Assembly (NCBI GenBank): GCA_017622135.1
Contig: JAGARR010000052.1
Span: 1 to 64,000, forward strand
From: Spirochaetaceae bacterium
Lineage (GTDB): Bacteria; Spirochaetota; Spirochaetia; Treponematales; Treponemataceae
Direction: 5' to 3'
Length of the DNA stretch: 64,000 nucleotides
A program made the translations under genes and the position numbers. Numbering within the stretch: the first letter of the stretch is position 1; each line of letters starts with the position of its first letter. Positions 7,453-15,977 of this stretch are shown piece after piece. Below the pieces are notes generated by a model, which saw nothing but the letters and a program-made list of their open reading frames with translations, was not told the DNA's origin and ran no database searches.

Positions 7453-9222
7453 ATGGACTACAACGAGATTCTCCGGCGGGCAAAGGACTATATCGCCCAG
7501 GAGCAGGATGCAGGATTCCGGCAGGAGGTGCAGCAGCTGATTGACTCGGACAACAAGGCGGAGCTGGAGGACCGGTTCTACCAAAGTCTGGAATTCGGCA
7601 CCGGAGGACTCCGGGGTGTCATCGGCGGCGGCACAAATAGAATGAACACCTGGGTCATCAACAATGCCACCCAGGGACTGGCCAACTACCTCATCAAGAC
7701 CTTCCCGGAAAAGGCCAAGGCGGGGCAGCTTTCCGCCGTGGTAGCCTACGACTCCCGCCGCTTCTCCGATGTCTTCGCCCAGGCCACCGCCTGCATCTTC
7801 GCCGCCAACGGCTTTAAGACCTACCTGTTCACCAGTCTGCGTCCCACCCCGGAGCTTTCCTACGCCATCCGCACCCTGGGCTGTGACACCGGCGTGGTGG
7901 TGACCGCCTCCCACAACCCGCCCCAGTACAACGGCTACAAGGCCTACTGGAACGACGGCTCCCAGGTCATCGAGCCCCACGACCAGGGCATCATCGACGA
8001 GGTGAACTCCGTCACCGAAGTGAAGACCATTTCCAAGGAGGAGGCCATCAAAGCAGGCTCCCTGATTATGATTGACAAGGAAATCGACGAGAAGTACTGG
8101 GCCATGGTGAAGTCCCAGCTGTTCCGTCCTGACCTCATCAAGGAAAAGGCCAGCGAAGTGAAGATTGTCTACACTCCCCTCCACGGAACGGGAGCCATGC
8201 ACGTGGAGAAGGTGCTGGGAGACCTGGGGCTCACCGTCATCACGGTGCCGGAGCAGCGGGAGCCTGACGGAAACTTCTCCACTGTAGAAAAGCCCAATCC
8301 CGAAGAAGCACCGGCCCTGAAGATGGCGCTGGAGCTGGCCAGGAAGGAAAAGGCCGACGTGGTGATGGCCACCGACCCCGACGCAGACCGCTTCGGCGGT
8401 GCCGTCCCCGATGCAGCGGGCAACTACGTCCTCATCACAGGAAACCAGATGGGTGCCTTGCTATGCGACTACATCCTCACCAGCCGCAAGGAGCTGGGAA
8501 GGATGCCCGCCAATCCAGCCGTCATCCGCTCCATCGTCACCTCACCCTTTGCCGACAAGATTTGCGCCCATCACGGCGTGCACCTTGCCGAATGTCTCAC
8601 TGGCTTCAAGTGGATTGCCGCCGTCATGGCAGACTTCGAGAAAAGGGGCAGCCACAGCTATGTGTTCGGCTTTGAGGAGAGCTACGGCTACAACGTGGAG
8701 ACCGACGTGCGGGACAAGGACGGTGTCTCTGCCGCCGCCCTCTGCGCCGAGATGACCCTCTACTGGCGCTCCCAGGGCAAGTCCCTGCTGCAGCGGCTGA
8801 AAGAATTGTTCACCCAGTTCGGCTATTTCGAGGACCGCTCCATCTCCAGGAACTTTGCGGGAGCCAGCGGCGTTGCCACCATGAAGGGAATCATGGCGAA
8901 GCTGCGGGAGGAGGGACTAAAAACCCTGGGCGGCCAGAAGGTTGCGCTGATTCGGGACATCCAGACCAGCACCAGCTACGACCCGGCCAATCCAGCCGAC
9001 AAGCAGCCGGTGGACCTGCCCAAGAGCAATGTGCTCCAGTTCTTCCTGGAGAACGGTACCGTGGTCAGCGCCCGCCCCTCTGGAACGGAGCCAAAGATCA
9101 AGTTCTACGTCAACAGTGTGGTTCCCCCCACCGGCAACCTGGCGGAGGCAAAGGCCGCTTCAGAAAAGCTCTGCGACGCCATCGAAGCTGAAATCAACGG
9201 AATCCTCGATGCCGCAAAGTAA
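7453..9222 (+). CDS. Phosphoglucomutase/phosphomannomutase family protein
   Basis: A 589-residue alpha-D-phosphohexomutase that interconverts hexose 1- and 6-phosphates via a phosphoserine. All four active-site loops are visible: TASHNPPQYNGYK (phosphoserine loop), DPDADRFG (metal binding), GFEESYGY (sugar specificity) and RPSGTEPKIKFY (phosphate binding). The N-terminal LEFGTGGLRGVIG is typical of the long PgcA-like branch. An AGGAGG ribosome site precedes the ATG at 7453; a longer in-frame extension to 7363 has no support because it overlaps the promoter. Its last 14 bases overlap the start of the exonuclease gene. Whether glucose, mannose or both are substrates is not decidable here. Confidence 0.93.
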   Translation: MDYNEILRRAKDYIAQEQDAGFRQEVQQLIDSDNKAELEDRFYQSLEFGTGGLRGVIGGGTNRMNTWVINNATQGLANYLIKTFPEKAKAGQLSAVVAYDSRRFSDVFAQATACIFAANGFKTYLFTSLRPTPELSYAIRTLGCDTGVVVTASHNPPQYNGYKAYWNDGSQVIEPHDQGIIDEVNSVTEVKTISKEEAIKAGSLIMIDKEIDEKYWAMVKSQLFRPDLIKEKASEVKIVYTPLHGTGAMHVEKVLGDLGLTVITVPEQREPDGNFSTVEKPNPEEAPALKMALELARKEKADVVMATDPDADRFGGAVPDAAGNYVLITGNQMGALLCDYILTSRKELGRMPANPAVIRSIVTSPFADKICAHHGVHLAECLTGFKWIAAVMADFEKRGSHSYVFGFEESYGYNVETDVRDKDGVSAAALCAEMTLYWRSQGKSLLQRLKELFTQFGYFEDRSISRNFAGASGVATMKGIMAKLREEGLKTLGGQKVALIRDIQTSTSYDPANPADKQPVDLPKSNVLQFFLENGTVVSARPSGTEPKIKFYVNSVVPPTGNLAEAKAASEKLCDAIEAEINGILDAAK

Positions 9223-9775
9223 TAGCCGAAGTCTGAAAAAAATTCGGGAGCTGCTCCGCCTATACGACGGCGGGGCGGTCTTCACGGCCTTTGACACGGA
9301 GACCACAGGACTGAGTGCCAACAACGACCGGCTACTGGAAATCGGTGCGGTGCAATTCAGCAAGAAGGGTGTACTTGACACCTTCAACCAGCTCATCAAC
9401 CCTTGCTGCCCCATGTCGCCTGCGGCCATGGCAGTGAACAACATCACCCCCCAGATGGTGAAGGACTGTCCCTCGGAGGCACAGGTGCTTCCAGGCTTCC
9501 TCCATTTCATCGGAGACAGCGTCCTGCTGGCCCACAATGCCAACTTTGACCTGAAATTCGTCAACACGGCGTTAGTCCGCAGTGGCTACCAGTCACTGCA
9601 GAACAAGACGGGAGACACGGTGCATCTGGCAAAGGCAGCCTTCCCGGAGCTGCCCAACCACAAGCTCCAGACCCTCGCACACCATTTTGGCATTCATCCC
9701 GGCAACGCCCACCGTGCCCAGGATGACGCCAGAGTCTGCATGGAGGTCTTTCTTCGCTGCCTCCAGCAGGTCTAA
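9209..9775 (+). CDS. DnaQ-like 3'-5' exonuclease (DNA polymerase III epsilon family)
   Basis: A 188-residue DEDDh exonuclease. ExoI is FDTETTG (catalytic D29 and E31), ExoII is LAHNANFD, and ExoIII is AHRAQDDA, which supplies the His and Asp. These are all four metal-binding acidic residues plus the general base. The protein lacks the extra C-terminal segment that binds the polymerase alpha subunit, so it could be either the proofreading subunit or a stand-alone exonuclease. The ATG at 9209 lies inside the phosphohexomutase gene (14-base overlap), implying translational coupling. Confidence 0.88.
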   Translation: MPQSNSRSLKKIRELLRLYDGGAVFTAFDTETTGLSANNDRLLEIGAVQFSKKGVLDTFNQLINPCCPMSPAAMAVNNITPQMVKDCPSEAQVLPGFLHFIGDSVLLAHNANFDLKFVNTALVRSGYQSLQNKTGDTVHLAKAAFPELPNHKLQTLAHHFGIHPGNAHRAQDDARVCMEVFLRCLQQV

Positions 9776-9791
9776 TAGAATAAAAAGAAGG

Positions 9792-9812
9792 CCAGGAACG
9801 AGCCGCTCCTGG
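9792..9812. terminator. Weak bidirectional terminator between convergent genes
   Basis: CCAGGA (9792-9797) and TCCTGG (9807-9812) form a 6-bp stem with a 9-base loop. On the minus strand it is followed by a T-rich stretch, suiting the sigma factor gene; on the plus strand the T run is short. Part of the element (about 20 bases containing AGAAGGCCAGGAACG) recurs at 9823-9842 without the second stem arm. Confidence 0.45.
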
Positions 9813-9882
9813 TTTAGCAAAAATAAAAGAAGGCCAGGAACGGGAGTGGAATGGGGAAAGGCCTCCCGCCCCCGGCCAGAAA

Positions 9883-10860
9883 TTAGCGCAACTCGTTGAA
9901 GGAAAGCAATGCCTCGCTCTCCTTCAGTTTTTCCAGCATCTTCTCCTGAATTTGCCGTACCCGCTCACGGGTGATTCCCAGCACACGACCAGTTTCAGAA
10001 AGTGTCATGGGGGTCCTGCCATCAAGGCCAAACCGCAGCTTGATGATGGCCATCTCCCGCTCCGAAAATTCTCGCAGCACCGTATCGATGGTCTCGGACA
10101 GCATGGCAGAGAACACATTCTCCATCTGCTGCTCGTCATCGTCGGTCGTCAGCAAATCCCCCAGCACCGAAGGACTGCTTTCATCGATGGTGGTGTCCAG
10201 ACTGGAGGTTTCCTGAGCCAGCTTCATGTACTCCTCAATCTTCTCTGGGCTCTCGCCAATATATTCTGACAGCTCCACACAGGTGGGCTCACGGCCATAT
10301 TCCTGGGTCAGCTGCTTTGCAATCATGAAGCACTTGTTGATGGTGTTCAACATGTGGACGGGCATCCTGATGATGCGGCCCTTGTCGGCAATGCCCTTGA
10401 TGATGGCCTGACGAATCCACCAGATGCCATAGGTTGAAAAGCGGCAGTTCCTACTGGCCTCGAACCGATCCACCGCCTCCAAAAGGCCGATATTCCCCTC
10501 GTCAATCAAGTCGATGAGGGCCAGTCCACGGTGCTGATATTTCTTCGCCACGGACACCACCAGCCGCAGGTTTGCGTGGACCATCTTGTTCTTCTCGATT
10601 CTCAGTGCCTCCTGCAAGCGTTCAATCTCCGCAGAAAGCTCCAGCTCCCTATCAGGTGAGGCGGCCAGCTGGTCCCCCAGCCCCCTGATCTTGGCCTTCA
10701 GTCCCTGAATATTCTCCGCCAGTTGCAGCTCCTCCTGAGGAGAAAGCAAGGCATACCGGGAAATCTGTTTCAGATATATTGCCAGGGGATCCACATCGTT
10801 GACTGTATTGACAGACTCACATTCAGCGGAACCAGTTATTTTTTCAAAACATGTATCCAT
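9883..10860 (-). CDS. RNA polymerase sigma factor, sigma-70 family (group 2, RpoD/RpoS-like)
   Basis: A 325-residue sigma factor lacking region 1.1. Region 1.2 is DPLAIYLKQISRYALLSPQEE. Region 2 contains NLRLVVSVAKKYQHRG and DEGNIGLLEAVDRF, and the -10-reading helix STYGIWWIRQAI. Region 3 is RMPVHMLNTINK, and the region 4.2 helix-turn-helix is TLSETGRVLGITRERVRQI. Small size and the missing 1.1 argue for a non-housekeeping group-2 sigma, though a reduced primary sigma cannot be ruled out without the rest of the genome. A strong ATAGGAGGAAAC ribosome site precedes the ATG. The 214 bases upstream hold no gene. Confidence 0.88.
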   Translation of the reverse strand: MDTCFEKITGSAECESVNTVNDVDPLAIYLKQISRYALLSPQEELQLAENIQGLKAKIRGLGDQLAASPDRELELSAEIERLQEALRIEKNKMVHANLRLVVSVAKKYQHRGLALIDLIDEGNIGLLEAVDRFEASRNCRFSTYGIWWIRQAIIKGIADKGRIIRMPVHMLNTINKCFMIAKQLTQEYGREPTCVELSEYIGESPEKIEEYMKLAQETSSLDTTIDESSPSVLGDLLTTDDDEQQMENVFSAMLSETIDTVLREFSEREMAIIKLRFGLDGRTPMTLSETGRVLGITRERVRQIQEKMLEKLKESEALLSFNELR

Positions 10861-11017
10861 GTTTCCTCCTATATTTCAAACATAGTTTTTGTACTCGAAA
10901 AATGCAAAAAATAAAACCCGATTTGATGCTTCTTGCCAAAGACTTATCCCTATCTTAACCAAGTCTTGACATAAGGTGCCCGAAGGGACTTTTGGAGGTA
11001 ATTGATGATATGGATAC

Positions 11018-11045
11018 AAAAAAAGACCCCCTGAATCGGGGTCTT
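11018..11045 (-). terminator. Rho-independent terminator of the LysM gene
   Basis: On the minus strand AAGACCCC (11038-11045) pairs exactly with GGGGTCTT (11023-11030) across a 7-base loop and is followed by a run of T (complement of 11018-11022). It lies 30 bases after the LysM gene stop. Confidence 0.9.
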
Positions 11046-11074
11046 GCAAGAGAGGGCTTCCTTATTCCAGCAGC

Positions 11075-11884
11075 TCAGCCTCGGGGAGCCTTGGCTGGAT
11101 CTATGGGCTTTCCATTTTGGTATACCATAAAGGTCAGCTGGTCCTTGCCGGTGAAGCTGTCCACACCCACAACTCCCAGCTGCTTGCCGGTGGCAATGTA
11201 CTCTCCCTTGGTCACGGTGGTGTCGGAAAGCCCGGTGTATACGTACATGTGGCCTGACTGAGCCTGCACGAACACGACCTTGCCAAATCCACGGTACAGG
11301 CCACTGAACATCACCGTTCCCGACTGGATGGCACAGACTGCCTCATTCTTCTTGGCACTGAGCTGCACCCCAGAAATCTTTCCAGAGACATACACCACCT
11401 CAGGGTTCTTCACCGGCCACACCAGGGAAGAGTCACCTTTCTTACCGGTATAGCTTCTGGGATCTGAAATCTCTATGGTTGGAGTGCTGACAATAGTATT
11501 TGCAATAGTGGTGGTAGAAGCCGGTACCTTTAGCACTTGTCCCACCTTCAAGGTGTCGGAGCTCTTTAGCTTGTTCAATGATAAAAGCTCATCGACCGTC
11601 ATATTGTGGCGGCGAGCAATACCGTAGAAGGTATCCCCCTTGGCTACGATATAGGATTCAGTGGTGGGCAACGATTTTGCAGGAATCACCAGCTTTTGCC
11701 CCACCTTCAACACCTGGGATTGGGTTATCTTATTTTCTGTACAAAGCTCCGCCACCGTAATGCCATATTTCCTGCTAATGGAATACAGCGTCTCCCCCTT
11801 CGCCACCACGTGGCTTGTATCTGAGAAAACTGGAGCTGCTAGGAGCAGTCCTATAAGTGTGATGAAAAAAATGAGCCTAGTCAT
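11075..11884 (-). CDS. Secreted LysM protein with degenerate M23 (LytM) domain
   Basis: A 269-residue protein with a signal peptide (cleavage near VFSD, residue 22), two LysM peptidoglycan-binding repeats (about 25-68 and 76-120; both with KGETLYSI or KGDTFYGI starts and VGQ near the end) and a C-terminal M23-like beta domain (about 150-265). The zinc ligands of active M23 peptidases are not seen: the G-x-H and H-x-H positions read SGHMYVYTGL and LTFMVYQNG. It is therefore likely a non-catalytic NlpD/EnvC-like envelope protein, perhaps activating an amidase. It lies downstream of the HD-domain gene but has a likely own promoter. Confidence 0.85.
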   Translation of the reverse strand: MTRLIFFITLIGLLLAAPVFSDTSHVVAKGETLYSISRKYGITVAELCTENKITQSQVLKVGQKLVIPAKSLPTTESYIVAKGDTFYGIARRHNMTVDELLSLNKLKSSDTLKVGQVLKVPASTTTIANTIVSTPTIEISDPRSYTGKKGDSSLVWPVKNPEVVYVSGKISGVQLSAKKNEAVCAIQSGTVMFSGLYRGFGKVVFVQAQSGHMYVYTGLSDTTVTKGEYIATGKQLGVVGVDSFTGKDQLTFMVYQNGKPIDPAKAPRG

Positions 11885-11889
11885 ACGCT

Positions 11890-11917
11890 ATTGTATCGGC
11901 ATAATCAGGGCTGTTTA
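11890..11917 (-). promoter_or_regulatory. Possible promoter of the LysM gene, leaderless type
   Basis: On the minus strand TAAACA (11912-11917), 16 bases and TACAAT (11890-11895), then five bases to the ATG at 11884. No Shine-Dalgarno sequence is present. The spacing resembles the other leaderless-type promoters in this window. Confidence 0.4.
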
Positions 11918-13192
11918 TTAGCCTTCCTGGAACTGGCTGAAGAATGCTGCCACATCAAATCCATTTACCCTTCCCCGCTGACGATAGAGGCATAACAGGT
12001 TCTCCTTGCCAGAGGTCAGGTGCTGGGAAGTGATGCCATAACGGATGGAACTGTCGGCTTCAAGGAAGGCGGCAATGTGGTCCGCCACCTTCACCAGATT
12101 TCCATCCACCGGGGAGAACTCATCAAAGTTGTACCGCTGGTTTAGTTCTTCAAAAGACACCTCCAACTGCTGTCCTGGAGGCAGCTGGGCCACCTCCTCA
12201 GGCATTTCCCGAGCAAAAAGAGTTCCCGGCTCCGGCACCCGTATACGGTTGGCAAATTCGTTGCTGGTAAAGTACATCAGTTCATCTCGGTAGCAGTCAT
12301 CCATCAGGGGAGAAAGTTCCTTCCCCACAATCTCATCCTCAATGAGCTTCACGATATGAGGCAGGCCGTCGGTGGCCTGCTTCACCGGCGAAATGATGTC
12401 ACGAGTCACCGCCTCCGGCAGGTCATGAAAAAGTCCGCAGAAGAAGTTGTTGTACCGCCGCCCCTCGCAGAAGGTGGTGCCACTAGCATACTCCAGCAAC
12501 AGGGTGAGAATAGCCACAAAGAAGGAATGGCCCAGTACACTGGTACGAGGCACCCGGGGAGTCTGATTCCAGCGGGTCTGGAATCGCAGCTGCTCCAGCA
12601 TCATCAGGAACCGATAGGGCTTCTGCTTTGTCACCAGCAGCTGCAGCGCCCGCAGGTCCAGATACTCCTCAATGTCCCGATTCAGCCCCTCCTCAATGGG
12701 GTCCAGGCGGAATTTTTCATTCACCACAGAAATCATCTGGAATTCCCGCAGGGTGGAATACTTGTGTGCGGCACGGAACATCCTGGCAGTACGGCCAACC
12801 AGACTGGTAGGATCAGGAGCGGGACCACAGCAATAATCCTCAAAGCGCTCCAGCAGTCCTTTCTGTGGCAAAAGTTCACGATACTGCTGCACCACCCACT
12901 GGTTCAGCTTCCTGTATTCCGCTGGATAGTCACGGCGAATCATCCGCTGCACGGGAGACTTTATGTCGCAGAGGGCAATCTTCCGCAAAAGCTCAAAGAA
13001 GGAGGCGTGAATCATCCAGTCCCAATCCAGGCTCTGGCCCCGCTCCTCCTCAAATTTTCCGATGATGTAGGCCACCATCATCTTTTCCGCCGCCTTGTCC
13101 ATCTCGATCATGTCAAAGGGGCGTACCAAATCATTCCATCGCTCGATGGAAAAACCTTCAAATATTTTGAGAACGAGAGACTTTGTCAGCAT
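11918..13192 (-). CDS. HD-domain (YfbR-like) phosphohydrolase family protein
   Basis: A 424-residue cytoplasmic protein. The HD signature is in the centre: SVLGHSFFVAILTLLLE supplies the first His and FHDLPEAVTRD the His-Asp pair and a downstream acidic residue, as in the YfbR/HDDC2 5'-nucleotidase-type branch. The first ~190 and last ~100 residues are not recognised, so the protein is twice the size of YfbR. The substrate is unknown; a nucleotide phosphohydrolase role is inference. It occupies the place where fliQ would normally follow fliP, 93 bases downstream of fliP, with AAGGA before the ATG. Confidence 0.75.
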   Translation of the reverse strand: MLTKSLVLKIFEGFSIERWNDLVRPFDMIEMDKAAEKMMVAYIIGKFEEERGQSLDWDWMIHASFFELLRKIALCDIKSPVQRMIRRDYPAEYRKLNQWVVQQYRELLPQKGLLERFEDYCCGPAPDPTSLVGRTARMFRAAHKYSTLREFQMISVVNEKFRLDPIEEGLNRDIEEYLDLRALQLLVTKQKPYRFLMMLEQLRFQTRWNQTPRVPRTSVLGHSFFVAILTLLLEYASGTTFCEGRRYNNFFCGLFHDLPEAVTRDIISPVKQATDGLPHIVKLIEDEIVGKELSPLMDDCYRDELMYFTSNEFANRIRVPEPGTLFAREMPEEVAQLPPGQQLEVSFEELNQRYNFDEFSPVDGNLVKVADHIAAFLEADSSIRYGITSQHLTSGKENLLCLYRQRGRVNGFDVAAFFSQFQEG

Positions 13193-13285
13193 AGGTTTTC
13201 CTTATCAGGGTTTTCGTCCTTTCTCGGACTAGTCAAGGCCCCTCCGGCCCAACCAGGAGTGGTTGCAAACGCTTGGCAATGCTTG

Positions 13286-14137
13286 CTAGCGAACAATCGA
13301 ATTGAACAGCTGCTGGGTCAGCAACCCCCATCCGTCCACCAACACGAAGAGCATCAGCTTGAAGGGCATGGAAATCTGTACCGGTGGCAGCATGATCATA
13401 CCCATGGACATGAGGATACTGGCCACCACCATGTCTATGACAATGAAGGGGATGTAGAGGAGGACACCTATCTTGAAGGCCACCGTCAGCTCATTGAGAA
13501 TGTAGGCTGGCACCAATACATAGGTGGGAACATCCGCCAGCGTCTCTGGACGCTCCAGCCCTCCAATGGACATGAACAGGGAAATGTAGCTGGTGTGAGC
13601 CCCCATCTGACGGTACATAAACATCCGCAGGGGAGCCTCCGCCTCCGTAAAGGCCTCCTCAATGCCGATCTCACCGTCAGCCATGGGACGATAGGCATTG
13701 TTGTAGATGTCCGTGAGGGTTGGCCACATGATGAACAGGGTCATGAAAAAGGCGATACCATTCAACACAGCCGTTGGAGGAACCTGCTGCAGGGACAAGG
13801 CCCGCTTGATGAAGTCCAACACTATGGTAAACCGCAGGAAGCAGGTCAGCAGAATCAGAATGCTGGGGGCCAAGGTCAGAATGGTGAGCATCAGCAGCAG
13901 CTGAACGGAGAACGCCACCTCCTGGCCAGTCTCCGGACGCCTTATATCCACACTAATGGAAGGCATATCCACACTGGAGACAGAACCAGACATGTCGGTC
14001 CTGCCACCAGTGGCCCCTTGAGGAAAGGTCTGGGAGAAGGAAGGCATGCAGCAAGCCACCACCAGCAAGGCACAAATAAAAATCTTTGGAAAGGTCTTGG
14101 TGGTAAACTTACGGAGTGACATCATCATCCTCCCCAT
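13286..14137 (-). CDS. fliP: Flagellar export apparatus protein FliP
   Basis: A 283-residue inner-membrane component of the flagellar type III export gate. It has a cleavable signal peptide (ending near MPSFSQ, residue ~36), then the classic FliP hydrophobic segments including LLLMLTILTLAPSILI, FLRFTIVLDFIKRAL, VPTYVLVPAYILNELTVAF and GMIMLPPVQISMPFKLMLF. Start codons cluster (ATG at 14137, 14128, 14125, 14122); all overlap the end of fliO, indicating coupling. Unlike other treponemal operons, fliQ, fliR, flhB and flhA do not follow. Confidence 0.95.
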   Translation of the reverse strand: MGRMMMSLRKFTTKTFPKIFICALLVVACCMPSFSQTFPQGATGGRTDMSGSVSSVDMPSISVDIRRPETGQEVAFSVQLLLMLTILTLAPSILILLTCFLRFTIVLDFIKRALSLQQVPPTAVLNGIAFFMTLFIMWPTLTDIYNNAYRPMADGEIGIEEAFTEAEAPLRMFMYRQMGAHTSYISLFMSIGGLERPETLADVPTYVLVPAYILNELTVAFKIGVLLYIPFIVIDMVVASILMSMGMIMLPPVQISMPFKLMLFVLVDGWGLLTQQLFNSIVR

Positions 14138-14828
14138 CAGTATTTACGTTCAGCCGGGAACGCTGATTCTGCAAAAACTCAACCATACTGCTGCTGGAAA
14201 AACTACCACCCGTTTTTTTCTTTGAGGATGATTGCTTCTGCCCAGCTGAAGTTCTGAACTTACCCATAATAGCAGCGAAATCAAGCGGTCCCTTCCCCTC
14301 CACGCCTTGTGGGGCATTGAGATTCATGGCATCTATGAGCTCTTTATCCTCAATCTCTGCAATGAGATTCACGGAATTGTCCGACACACCGATGAGGTAT
14401 CCCTTGGAATTCAAAGTGACTACATAGACAAATTTTCCGGGGGACAAGGTGAGAGAAGCAACCTTTTTGAGATACGGATCAGAATTTTCAGTGGAACCGG
14501 ATGCTCGCTTTAAGAAAACAAAGAAGGCCCATACGAGAGCCAACACCACCGCCAGCACCAGTACCGTTCGCACAAAGAACCACACACCATAGGAGGAGCC
14601 TTGAACACCGGTGGCATTGGTGCCCACATCAGCAACGGGAGCCAATCGAATCTGACTTTCAGCAGCCCGGCCATCCACAACAGTCCCATCGGACTCCGGT
14701 ACCACCAGGGTCTCCTCTGGAGATTGGGACACAACAACCTCCTGACCCCAAACAAAACCTGCAATCAGGAGGAAGCTGCATAGAGAAAATATAATTTTCA
14801 GGACTTCTCTCTTTTGAACTAAGCCCAT
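14109..14828 (-). CDS. fliO: Flagellar biosynthesis protein FliO (spirochaete FliZ)
   Basis: A 239-residue membrane protein that helps FliP assemble in the export gate. It has a signal-like N terminus (to about residue 29), a short extracytoplasmic segment, a strong transmembrane helix (WFFVRTVLVLAVVLALVWAF, ~90-110) and the FliO cytoplasmic domain with SLTLSPGKFVYVVTLNSKGYLIGV. The C-terminal tail is Ser/Lys-rich. Position between fliY and fliP is the conserved place for FliO/FliZ in spirochaetes. Confidence 0.85.
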   Translation of the reverse strand: MGLVQKREVLKIIFSLCSFLLIAGFVWGQEVVVSQSPEETLVVPESDGTVVDGRAAESQIRLAPVADVGTNATGVQGSSYGVWFFVRTVLVLAVVLALVWAFFVFLKRASGSTENSDPYLKKVASLTLSPGKFVYVVTLNSKGYLIGVSDNSVNLIAEIEDKELIDAMNLNAPQGVEGKGPLDFAAIMGKFRTSAGQKQSSSKKKTGGSFSSSSMVEFLQNQRSRLNVNTDGEDDDVTP

Positions 14829-14834
14829 AAAGTC

Positions 14835-15977
14835 TTAACCAGTGACACGCTCAATAGGAGAAAGAATTTCAGTTACACGAACACCGAAGTTTTCATCGAT
14901 AACCACAACCTCTCCCTTTGCAATGGGTTTGTGATTTACCAGAATGTCTACGGGCTCACCAGCAAGCTTGTCCAGCTCAATAATGGTACCTTCACCCATT
15001 CCCAGGATTTCCTTGATTTGCTTCTTGGTACGTCCCAGCTCTACGGTCATCTCCATGTATACGTCCATGATGAGACCAATATTTCCCTGCTCCACGCTGC
15101 TTACGCCACCTTGGAGTCCAGGAAACTGAAGAGACTGTACATTGGGAGCACTCATGCCCATTGGCATAGAAACAAATCCATTTCCCATACCGCCCATATT
15201 CATTCCCCCGCCCATGGCCTGCATGGCCATGCCATTCATATTCATTGGAGCAGTTTGCATTGCTCCCATATTCATCATGCCACCACCCATAGCAGGCTGG
15301 GACATAGTCTGGACAGGAGCACTTGCACCCCCGCCAGCCAGTGTGCTGGAAATCTGATCTGCCGCACCACCTGCAATGGCCTCCCAAAGGGTGTACGAAG
15401 TGCCATCAAGCACAACAGGATATGAGAACAGGGCAAACTCACCTTGGGGAAAACGAACCATGGCCTTAGGACCATTTACGGACTCTCCCGGGTTACAGGC
15501 CAATCCAGGGAATCGGCCATTCTTTGTCAACTCTGTAATCTCTGAACCAGTGTGACCGGCAACAACCTCTGCCACAACAGACAGTGCCATATCATCCAGT
15601 TCAGCATTCTCTTCCTTATTGATAAGACTTGTCAGCTTTTGTGCAAAGTCAGTGGAAAGCACATACAAGTGATCTCCAGCAAGTCCTGCGGAAAAATCAG
15701 CCATAACCGCAACCACAGAATCTGGCAGCTTTGCAAGGAAAGCCTCACGATTGCAGGATTCCACCACAGGAGTATTCACGACAGTATCTGCACCTGTCAT
15801 GGTTCCTACATTATGTGCTAATTTATCCTTCAAGTCAACTGCAAATTTACTTAAAATATCGGTATTGATCTTTGCATCAGAAGATGATGACGAACCTCCA
15901 CCGGCAGAAAGTCCGCCCATGTCTACACCACTCAACAATGCATCAATCTCATCTTGGGAAATGGTACCATCACTCAT
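14835..15977 (-). CDS. fliY: Flagellar motor switch protein FliY (FliN-type, CheC-like domain)
   Basis: A 380-residue switch-complex protein. It begins with SQDEIDALLSG, the same short motif that in FliM binds phosphorylated CheY. A CheC/FliM-middle-like domain follows (about 45-200; the CheC phosphatase helix corresponds to LDDMALSVVAEVV), then a very Met/Gly-rich linker (about 215-285), then a FliN/SpoA domain (VYMEMTVELGRTKKQIKEIL, DKLAGEPVDILVN, VVVIDENFGVRVTEI). The start overlaps the end of fliM by 8 bases. Whether CheY-P phosphatase activity is retained cannot be judged by eye. Confidence 0.92.
   Translation of the reverse strand: MSDGTISQDEIDALLSGVDMGGLSAGGGSSSSSDAKINTDILSKFAVDLKDKLAHNVGTMTGADTVVNTPVVESCNREAFLAKLPDSVVAVMADFSAGLAGDHLYVLSTDFAQKLTSLINKEENAELDDMALSVVAEVVAGHTGSEITELTKNGRFPGLACNPGESVNGPKAMVRFPQGEFALFSYPVVLDGTSYTLWEAIAGGAADQISSTLAGGGASAPVQTMSQPAMGGGMMNMGAMQTAPMNMNGMAMQAMGGGMNMGGMGNGFVSMPMGMSAPNVQSLQFPGLQGGVSSVEQGNIGLIMDVYMEMTVELGRTKKQIKEILGMGEGTIIELDKLAGEPVDILVNHKPIAKGEVVVIDENFGVRVTEILSPIERVTG

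Noticed and set aside
12356..14119. 587-codon open frame on the plus strand across the HD-domain gene and fliP
   Set aside because: Antisense to two clear genes; its translation is His/Gln/Gly-rich low-complexity typical of a GC-rich shadow frame.
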